Source of the DNA: Plasmopara viticola
Taxonomy: Eukaryota; Oomycota; Peronosporomycetes; Peronosporales; Peronosporaceae
Assembly (NCBI GenBank): GCA_001695595.3
Contig: MBPM02000079.1
Span: 1-64,000, forward strand
Reading direction: 5' to 3'
DNA length: 64,000 nt
The position numbers and the translations under genes are program-made. The stretch's first letter is position 1. Every line of letters starts with the position of its first letter. The notes under the pieces are model-generated. The model was given only the letters and a program-made list of their open reading frames with translations, searched no databases and was not told the origin of the DNA. Of this stretch, positions 1-6,265 are shown piece after piece.

Positions 1-211
1 AACCCTAAACCCTAAACCTAAACCCTAAACCCTAAACCCTAAACCCTAAACCCTAAACCCTAAACCCTAACCCTAAAACCCTAAACCCTAAACCCTAAAC
101 CCTAAACCCTAAACCCTAAACCCTAAACCCTAAACCCTAAACCCTAAACCCTAAACCCTAAACCCTAAAAACCCTAAAAACCCTAAACCCTAAACCTAAA
201 CCCTAAACCCT
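1..211. repeat. Terminal telomeric repeat tract (CCCTAAA)n
   Basis: Nearly pure CCCTAAA repeats with a few variants (CCTAAA, CCCTAAAA, CCCTAAAAA) run from the first base to the start of the first retroelement. The C-rich strand reads 5'->3' into the chromosome, as expected for the left end of a chromosome, so the G-rich 3' overhang would be on the minus strand pointing out of the window. The assembled length is limited by the sequence end and may not be the real telomere length. Confidence 0.97.
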
Positions 212-216
212 AGTAC

Positions 217-388
217 AAATTTCAAGTATGAAATTCAAGTATGAAATTCAAGTATGAAATTCAAGTATGAAATTCAAGTATGAAATTCAAGTGTGAATTT
301 CAAGTATGAAATTCGAGTGTGAATTTCAAGTATGAATTTCAAGTATGAATTTCAAGTATGAATTTCAAGTATGAATTTCAAGTTAGAG
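217..388. repeat. 13-bp tandem array in the 5' pLTR of unit 1
   Basis: About 13 tandem copies of a 13-bp unit, AATTTCAAGTATG / AAATTCAAGTATG with minor variants, start a few bases inside the element. The same array at the 3' pLTR has two more units, so the array changes length by whole units. Decayed arrays of similar units occur in the older elements at 15540-15820 and 32090-32345, so the array is an ancestral part of this PLE subfamily. Function unknown; a promoter or protein-binding array is possible. Confidence 0.9.
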
Positions 389-436
389 TTTTGGTAAGAT
401 GTCCGTAAGGGCCAAGTCCAACTATAGAATAACAAG

Positions 437-502
437 TCCTACTGAAGAAGCAAACCAGCGAAAGAATTAGTCAATCGGATCATTTCGGACTATTCTTTAG
501 GA
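437..502 (+). ncRNA. Hammerhead ribozyme-like motif, 5' pLTR of unit 1
   Basis: Core CTGAAGA (442-448) and GAAA (460-463) flank a short stem II (GC 450-451 with GC 458-459; one extra A at 449). Stem III is AGAA/TTCT (463-466 with 493-496) extended by TAGTC/GACTA (468-472 with 488-492, one bulged T). Stem I is TCCTA/TAGGA (437-441 with 498-502). The predicted cleavage is after T497, giving a CUU triplet, allowed by the NUH rule but not the usual GUC. Helix pairs differ from those in the unit 2 motif but are conserved as pairs, which argues against chance. Hammerheads are known in Penelope-like elements. Catalytic activity is not shown. Confidence 0.8.
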
Positions 503-541
503 ATAATTAAGTTTGTGTAGTAACTTGCATAATTTAATAAA

Positions 542-1274
542 TCCTAAACCTTTTTATTTTTAATTAGGTTAGAAAAACCCGTGCCCTTGAGCACCGTGCT
601 TGCAATTTATTGTAACGCTTATCGGAGTTCTCATTTGCGGAGAAGTCTATCCCATAAGGGATTTTTGACTCTGCGGGCACACAGGAGTGTGAGTGAGCAG
701 CACCCTGGATACGTGAGCCTAGTGCGTCTCCGTATCGAACAGAAATAGTGCCGTGGTTTACGTAAAACCTGAAAGTGTGACCGGGGAGGTAGGCGGAGAA
801 GTTATAATCCCCTAGACCTGGCTTTTTCCCATAAGCCTTGCGCTAGTTCTCGATATCAACCTATCCGTTAGTGCTACCCATATTCAACATAAAACGGAAC
901 ATAAGTAGGGCAATACGTCAAAAGATTGTTGGTATCCGACGGCCAAGATCCAAAGGACGACTAAGGACCCGACCAAGACCCGACTTAGGACCCGACCAAG
1001 GACCCGACCAAGTGCGAAGTTCAAGATCCGGACACGATCAAGCCACCGGTCGACCAACAAACCGACCGGTCCCAAGTCCTATTCTCAAGCCAGCTGGCCG
1101 ACCAAAAAACGGCCGGCTTCAAGCCTTGGTCCTAAGTCGACAAGATCCACGACCGACGTCCGACTGAGCCGACCGGCCGACCGCGACGAACAACAGACCG
1201 TGCACACAACAGCCGGCTGTTCGCCACTCAACATCCGACCTAGCCTAATCGAAACTAGGTTACTACACTTAAGG
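542..1274 (+). other. Leader of PLE unit 1 between pLTR and ORF1
   Basis: Non-pLTR leader sequence. It opens with a telomere-like motif (TCCTAAACC, 542-550), the point where the downstream pLTR copy switches to true telomere. Near 963-1012 it has short GACCCGACCAAG-type tandem repeats, making the region GC-rich. A 98-codon open frame (871-1167) lies in this repeat-rich stretch, but it has no homologue in the sister elements and is probably not a gene. Confidence 0.55.
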
Positions 1275-2198
1275 ATGGACCCGAGTAACCCGACTCGCAG
1301 CAGTCCGCCGCATAACGTGTTGAGCATCATCGACTCCACGATCAAACGCTACAGGAATCTTACTGCTAGAATCAAGTCTAAGCAGCTAGCTCTTCAACGC
1401 CTTGAGCAGGGTCCGCCCCGCTCTGTGAAGACTAAGATTTCCTTGAACGTGTCTAAAGAGCTCGAAAATACCGATAGCGCTGCATCTTTGCGCGCCCAGT
1501 TCAATCAGCAACTCGTTGAAAACGAAAAGTCGTTGGCAGAAATCATTAAGACTGCAACGGCGGCTGAACTGAATTTACTTCAGACTGAACTTGAGACATT
1601 ATCGGTTAATGCAATTAAAGAGATAAGTTCTTTTTATTGCGATGTTCACACCCTTTTTATGCCATCGGGTCCGCCATGGGAAAGTGCAATTACTTCTCCT
1701 AATGGACAAAACTCGATGGCGGTCACTGACTTCCTTATGGCCAAGGCCCTTCTTAACACACGACTGACTCAACTTCGCTACGACTTAGCGATGGAACAAG
1801 TCATTAAGGAACGGGCCAAAGCCGCTAAAGAAGCCAAACGAGCGACAGCCATGGACATCGAATCAGAAACGCCCATGGCAACATCTGTCCAGGAGCTCGT
1901 CAACAAGCGCATCCAACAGGAGCTGCGACCACTGAAAAATCAAGTGTCGCGGCTCAAGGAAGCGTTAAACGACAGCGCCGGTCGTCAAAGGGGCACCGAT
2001 CGGCGCATAACGAAGACTGCAAAGCCCCAGCAGCAGAAGAAATCGGCAAAGCCTCAAAAGGAAAGGCTACGCGCAAACGGAAAAGCGGGCGCTACCGGTC
2101 TCGCCAAGTCCGGAAAGCCGCCCACCAAGTCGAATTCAGGGAAAAACAACAAGCAGAAAGGCGCGCGGAACGCGAAAGGCAAGACCCAATCCAAGTAG
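1275..2198 (+). CDS. PLE ORF1 protein (coiled-coil, basic C-terminus), unit 1
   Basis: Predicted 307-residue protein encoded upstream of the reverse transcriptase. I chose ATG 1275 because the aligned unit 3 protein starts comparably and both share a conserved patch around RIKSK about 30-55 residues in; the open frame reaches back to a GTG at 1200 but without conservation. The middle is rich in Glu, Lys, Gln and Leu and looks coiled-coil. The C-terminal 70 residues are strongly basic (Lys/Arg/Gln/Asn), suggesting nucleic-acid binding. By analogy with other retroelement ORF1 proteins it may chaperone or package element RNA; this is inference. Its 3' part overlaps ORF2 in the -1 frame, and a frameshift signal at 1964-2006 would yield an ORF1-RT fusion of about 924 residues. 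Confidence 0.75.
   Translation: MDPSNPTRSSPPHNVLSIIDSTIKRYRNLTARIKSKQLALQRLEQGPPRSVKTKISLNVSKELENTDSAASLRAQFNQQLVENEKSLAEIIKTATAAELNLLQTELETLSVNAIKEISSFYCDVHTLFMPSGPPWESAITSPNGQNSMAVTDFLMAKALLNTRLTQLRYDLAMEQVIKERAKAAKEAKRATAMDIESETPMATSVQELVNKRIQQELRPLKNQVSRLKEALNDSAGRQRGTDRRITKTAKPQQQKKSAKPQKERLRANGKAGATGLAKSGKPPTKSNSGKNNKQKGARNAKGKTQSK
1964..2006 (+). promoter_or_regulatory. Putative -1 ribosomal frameshift signal, unit 1
   Basis: In the ORF1 frame the codons GCG TTA AAC place the heptamer G TTA AAC at 1964-1970, a sequence known to serve as a -1 slippery site in an arterivirus. After a 4-nt spacer comes a 9-bp GC-rich stem (1975-1983 with 1998-2006, one G-U pair) with a 14-nt loop. ORF2 is open in the -1 frame from 1832, has no early ATG before its conserved N-terminal region, and overlaps ORF1 here. 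The spacer is slightly short compared with typical 5-9 nt. Element units 2 and 3 carry a different slippery heptamer at the equivalent place, which strengthens the call. Confidence 0.6.
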
Positions 2199-4048
2199 AC
2201 AGATCAGATAGTAGGAATGCACTGGCACTATTTGCTAGTCGCAGTACAAGGGAGGTTAATAGCTATGCAAAGAACTTAGCTTTTCATAACTTTGTTCCTT
2301 CTGCAATTGCTACTCCCCCTGCTCTGAACCGCCTTCTGGGTCTTAACTTAAGATTCTGCCCGACCCCTCGACCTCTCCGACCGCCCGATCTTCATGCTGC
2401 ACTCCCAGACTTCATACGGAAAGTTCGCCTCTCCGCACAGTTTGGGAACCATCAAGGATCATATAATCGCAAGATTTATGTTCCGAACCCATCGTTCCAA
2501 CCGAAACCAGCACCGGCTTCAATCGAAACGATACTCACACGTGTTCAAGACAACATTAGTCGCGAGACATGGGAACCGAGGAAACTCAGGAACCTTAACT
2601 CGAGACAATGGAACACGTTTCAGCTCCTAAGAAGCCGCCCAGATCTTAAAGTAGTCCTTACTGATAAGAACTTAGGGCCGGCTCTTTTTACAACGGAGCA
2701 TTATGTTAGACTGTGTATTGACCATCTTTCAGATAAGTCAATATACGAGCTGCAATGCGCTCCAGTCGAAGCATTAACCCGGCTTGTGCGGACAAAAGTT
2801 CGCACTTGGTACAGAAACATGGCAAAGACATATGCCTATCGTACTGACTGGGACACAACACGGATCATTGTGGCGAAACTAGAAGAGTCAAGGTTGAATG
2901 TGTTTTACGCATTAGCAAAAATACACAAACCTAAACTCTGTATTCGACCCATTGTATCCAATAGCGCAAGTATACTGGAAGGACTTTCAAAGTGGTTAGA
3001 TTTTCAACTTCAACCCTTTTATAGATCCACTAAATCCTATATACGCGACTCAGACCAGCTATTGACAGACCTCCCGGACCTGATACTCCCGCCTGATACG
3101 CTGTTGATCACAATCGACGTAGAATCTCTCTACACCAATATTCCGATTATCAACGCTATCAAAGCAATCGCGGAACGTATACGGGGTCATCCATGGGAAA
3201 ACGCAATTCTGTCTGGACTCCAAGTAGTAATGCACAACAATTACTTTACCTTTGGAGACTCATGCTGGCGCCAATTGCGTGGAACAGCTATGGGAACACC
3301 GGTGGCACCGGCATTCGCTTCCCTCTACGTGGCTCACATCGAAGAGATTCTACTTACAGAATTCTCGCGACATGTAGTTTACTACAAACGCTACATCGAT
3401 GACATCTTCACATTGTGGAGTCCGAGCACCGAGCCATATAGCTTCCAGCGCATGTTAGCAACATTTACCCGGCGGTCTAAGCTACGATTCACAAGCTCTA
3501 TCGACAAAGATGAAGCTGTGTTTCTAGACCTACGAATCATTCGGGACAAACAAAGGATATACACAAGAACATATCAGAAAAGTCTGAATTTGTACCTGTA
3601 TATTCCTGCTAATAGCGCCCATCCACCTGGTGTTCTAAAAGGACTAATCATTGGCCAAGTCCGTAAATACCGCAAACAGAATGTTCGATATCGTGACTTT
3701 AAACGAATCGTCAAACAACTCTATGCGCGGCTACTTGACCGAGGATATACTCCGAGAATACTGCAACCGCTGTTCAGACAGGCGCTCGACGACACTACGT
3801 CATCACGCAACACGTCATCTACAGCACCTATAGTTTTCAAGCTCCAATACGACCCAAATGGACTTTCAAGAAGCAGACTACGGTCTATACTACTGACCGA
3901 TGAGCTGGAAAAGGCACTCGGAACGCAAGTTAAAATCTGCTACCTCAAGCCTCCAACTCTCAAGACGCTTCTGTGTCCTTCGCGACTTCCGAAAACTGCC
4001 CCGTCGACTGCAGCCTTAATACAAGATTGTACAGCCGATGGGGAGTAA
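1970..4048 (+). CDS. PLE reverse transcriptase ORF2, endonuclease-deficient, unit 1
   Basis: Penelope-like reverse transcriptase, given here from the predicted frameshift point; the frame is open from 1832. The N-terminal DKNLGPA motif and the AKIHKP...RPIVS...SKWLDFQLQP block are typical of PLE RTs. Catalytic motifs follow: motif A (ITIDVESLYTNIP, about 3105-3140), motif B (GTAMGTPVAPAFASLY, about 3280-3330) and motif C (YIDD, 3392-3403), then the SAHPPGVLKGLI thumb motif and a C-terminal KPPTLKTLL motif seen at the end of PLE RT cores. The protein stops there with no GIY-YIG endonuclease, so it probably primes on exposed chromosome 3' ends. The first ATG (2786) lies inside the conserved region, so start there is unlikely. 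The TAA stop is formed at the junction with telomeric repeats. Confidence 0.88.
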   Translation, partial: RQRRSSKGHRSAHNEDCKAPAAEEIGKASKGKATRKRKSGRYRSRQVRKAAHQVEFREKQQAERRAERERQDPIQVDRSDSRNALALFASRSTREVNSYAKNLAFHNFVPSAIATPPALNRLLGLNLRFCPTPRPLRPPDLHAALPDFIRKVRLSAQFGNHQGSYNRKIYVPNPSFQPKPAPASIETILTRVQDNISRETWEPRKLRNLNSRQWNTFQLLRSRPDLKVVLTDKNLGPALFTTEHYVRLCIDHLSDKSIYELQCAPVEALTRLVRTKVRTWYRNMAKTYAYRTDWDTTRIIVAKLEESRLNVFYALAKIHKPKLCIRPIVSNSASILEGLSKWLDFQLQPFYRSTKSYIRDSDQLLTDLPDLILPPDTLLITIDVESLYTNIPIINAIKAIAERIRGHPWENAILSGLQVVMHNNYFTFGDSCWRQLRGTAMGTPVAPAFASLYVAHIEEILLTEFSRHVVYYKRYIDDIFTLWSPSTEPYSFQRMLATFTRRSKLRFTSSIDKDEAVFLDLRIIRDKQRIYTRTYQKSLNLYLYIPANSAHPPGVLKGLIIGQVRKYRKQNVRYRDFKRIVKQLYARLLDRGYTPRILQPLFRQALDDTTSSRNTSSTAPIVFKLQYDPNGLSRSRLRSILLTDELEKALGTQVKICYLKPPTLKTLLCPSRLPKTAPSTAALIQDCTADGE

Positions 4049-4060
4049 ACCCTAAACCCT

Positions 4061-4416
4061 AGTACAAATTTCAAGTATGAAATTCAAGTATGAAATTCAA
4101 GTATGAAATTCAAGTATGAAATTCAAGTATGAAATTCAAGTATGAAATTCAAGTATGAAATTCAAGTGTGAATTTCAAGTATGAAATTCGAGTGTGAATT
4201 TCAAGTATGAATTTCAAGTATGAATTTCAAGTATGAATTTCAAGTATGAATTTCAAGTTAGAGTTTTGGTAAGATGTCCGTAAGGGCCAAGTCCAACTAT
4301 AGAATAACAAGTCCTACTGAAGAAGCAAACCAGCGAAAGAATTAGTCAATCGGATCATTTCGGACTATTCTTTAGGAATAATTAAGTTTGTGTAGTAACT
4401 TGCATAATTTAATAAA
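4061..4416. repeat. 3' pLTR copy of unit 1 ending at a telomere-like seed
   Basis: Second copy of the unit 1 5' region, joined to the end of ORF2 through TAAACCCTAAACCC. It matches 212-541 apart from two additional 13-bp units and ends where the 5' copy reads TAAATCCTAAACC, here replaced by real telomeric CCCTAAA repeats. It therefore duplicates the array and the hammerhead at the 3' end of the unit. Confidence 0.9.
4312..4377 (+). ncRNA. Hammerhead ribozyme-like motif, 3' pLTR of unit 1
   Basis: Exact second copy of the motif at 437-502: stem I 4312-4316 with 4373-4377, core CTGAAGA and GAAA, predicted cleavage after 4372. A transcript covering the whole unit would carry two such motifs and could release a unit-length RNA if both are active. 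Confidence 0.78.
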
Positions 4417-4845
4417 CCCTAAACCCTAAACCCTAAACCTAAACCCTAAACCCTAAACCCTAAACCCTAAACCCTAAACCCTAAACCCTAAACCCTAAAC
4501 CCTAAACCCTAAACCCTAAACCCTAAACCCTAAACCCTAAACCCTAAACCCTAAACCCTAAACCCTAAACCCTAAACCCTAAACCCTAAACCCTAAACCC
4601 TAAACCCTAAACCCTAAACCCTAAACCCTAAACCCTAAACCCTAAACCCTAAACCCTAAACCCTAAACCCTAAACCCTAAACCCTAAACCCTAAACCCTA
4701 AACCCTAAACCCTAAACCCTAAACCCTAAACCCTAAACCCTAAACCCTAAACCCTAAACCCTAAACCCTAAACCCTAAACCCTAAACCCTAAACCCTAAA
4801 CCCTAAACCCTAAACCCTAAACCCTAAACCCTAAACCCTAAACCC
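4417..4845. repeat. Interstitial telomeric tract between units 1 and 2
   Basis: About 430 bp of nearly perfect CCCTAAA repeats in the same orientation as the terminal tract. Its purity suggests that this was the chromosome end until unit 1 was added recently. Confidence 0.96.
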
Positions 4846-5290
4846 TTACCTCTAAAAATTATTCACTGTCACTCTTTCATAGTGTCACACCTGGAATCTT
4901 ATATAATGACCATCATTCCGAGTGACCTTCACTCTCCTTTTTTGATAACAAATGTAGTCATTTGCAACCAAAATTGTGATTTGGTATCAAATTTGTTACT
5001 CATTTGTGACACATTAGTCCTGTCCAAATTTGGTTCTTTGAACCCATATTTGGTTAATTGTGACGAAATTGTGTCGATTTGGTCGATACAGAAGTTTGTT
5101 ACTTTTGTACTTCTTATTGGTACTTAATGATTTTTATCTCAGAAATTTCGAGAAAAATATCATTCTGCGTCAAATTTTCCCAGGAATCTGATTTACGGTA
5201 TGACGTTTAAATTGTATGTGATTTAAGCGTTTATTTCAAGCCCGCTTAAAAATGAGTGGCTGATAATAACCGTAATTACACGTGGGTATT

Positions 5291-5350
5291 TCTCACTGAT
5301 GAAGGCCTCCCAGCCGAAAGGTTAAGTTCACATTTGAATTTCCTTTGAGA
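5291..5350 (+). ncRNA. Hammerhead ribozyme-like motif, 5' region of unit 2
   Basis: Core CTGATGA (5296-5302) and GAAA (5316-5319). Stem II is GGC/GCC (5304-5306 with 5313-5315; extra A at 5303). Stem III is AGG/CCT (5319-5321 with 5342-5344) extended by a 7-bp helix (5324-5330 with 5335-5341, one G-U). Stem I is TCTCA/TGAGA (5291-5295 with 5346-5350), with a possible outer helix ACACGT/ACGTGT (5278-5283 with 5352-5357). Predicted cleavage after T5345. Geometry and the two oddities (extra A before stem II, U at the cleavage site) match unit 1 although the stem sequences differ. Confidence 0.85.
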
Positions 5351-5415
5351 TACGTGTGTAAACATACATTGGTTTTCAAAGGGAAGGTGAACTATGTCTG
5401 CCTCGGTAGACTCCA

Positions 5416-5428
5416 CCCTAAACCCTAA
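5416..5428 (+). other. Telomere-like motif inside ORF1 coding sequence (seed), unit 2
   Basis: CCCTAAACCCTAA, almost two telomeric repeats, lies 22 bases after the ORF1 ATG and is translated. Both downstream partial copies of this region (ending near 9450 and 14172) leave element sequence at this motif and continue as telomeric repeats. The same motif is present in unit 3 at about 10144-10156. Confidence 0.9.
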
Positions 5429-6225
5429 TCAACTTCCCGTTGATTCAAGCTGCGATCCGGTGAGGCCTTTGAACCCTCCGTTGATTGCGCTGCCAACCTT
5501 CCTGGATGAGCACATCAATGCCTCCTTTCGGAAGAAAGTCACTCTCAACGGACGTATTAAGTCCAAGAGAAAGGCTATTGAGACATTAGTGGAACATGAT
5601 ACCAACGGTACTTGTCCCAAGTCTCTCCAAATCTCGCATGAAATGTCATTTTCTGACAACTTGCGAGAAATGGACTCTGATTTGTCAAAATTCAGAGTGA
5701 GTATTTTGAGCAAATCAAAACGACGTACATGAAAAAGGCGACTCAAATCGCTTTACATGTGCAACGTGAGGAACTCAAAACTCTCAATATTATGTTTGGG
5801 AATTTAGACACCGAAGTTTTAAACTCGATATGTCTTCTATTTGATGCACAACAAAATGCGTCATACCCAACTTTCCCATTATCACGAGCAATCGTTCTTG
5901 GGAGGGAAACTAAGTTCTGCGGTCGGTATACCGGCGAGTTCCATTTTCCCTATCTGATAGAGTTGGCCTATCAGAAATATCACAATAAGTGGTCTGAATA
6001 CCTTGACGGTCTAAATGATCGCATGGCACTCAAAACCATTAAAGCCCAAGCCTTAGCGGCTAAAAGGGCTGTGGCTGAAGACACCGAAATGGGTCTTCCT
6101 GATGAAACCAAAATCAAAAATTTGGTTCATCAAGTGGCTAATGACAAGTTCAAAAAACTTGAGACTATGATTCGAGGTCTTTCTAAAAGTCCCAATCAAC
6201 CTAAGCGGAACAATGGCAAACAGCC

Positions 6226-6265
6226 AAAAAACCGCCAAGCTGGGTCGAAAGTCCCAAAACCCAGC
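6226..6265 (+). promoter_or_regulatory. Putative -1 ribosomal frameshift signal, unit 2
   Basis: In the ORF1 frame CCA AAA AAC gives the canonical slippery heptamer A AAA AAC at 6226-6232. A 6-nt spacer is followed by a perfect 7-bp stem GCTGGGT/ACCCAGC (6239-6245 with 6259-6265) with a 13-nt loop. ORF2 is open in the -1 frame from 6205 (after TAA at 6202-6204) and has no ATG until 6520, which lies within sequence conserved in unit 1. Heptamer, spacing, stem and frame all fit programmed -1 frameshifting. Confidence 0.78.

Larger units (their letters stand above)
212..4416 (+). mobile_element. Telomeric Penelope-like retroelement unit 1 (full copy plus 3' pLTR)
   Basis: Retroelement unit lying between the terminal telomere and a second telomeric tract. 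Order: 5' pLTR with a 13-bp tandem array and hammerhead fold (212-541), leader (542-1274), ORF1 (1275-2198), ORF2 reverse transcriptase in the -1 frame (to 4048), about two telomeric repeats (4046-4061), then a second copy of the 5' pLTR (4061-4416) that switches to telomeric repeats. The two pLTR copies are almost identical apart from two extra 13-bp units in the 3' copy. The 5' end faces the chromosome end, the polarity expected if the RNA 3' end was attached to the chromosome and copied outward. No GIY-YIG endonuclease is encoded, matching the endonuclease-deficient, telomere-associated PLE group (Athena/Coprina type). Both ORFs are open, so this copy may be intact. Confidence 0.9.

Noticed and set aside
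217..388. CRISPR-like reading of the 13-bp array
   Set aside because: Units are directly adjacent with no spacers; it is a simple tandem array in a eukaryotic retroelement.
871..1167. 98-codon open frame in the unit 1 leader
   Set aside because: It covers short GACCCGACCAAG repeats, has no counterpart in units 2 and 3, and has no motif.
4882..5127. Open frame in the 5' region of unit 2 (also 13661-13885)
   Set aside because: It is open in two of the four copies and broken in the other two (8866-9450 and 9567-10121), so it is not kept as a gene.
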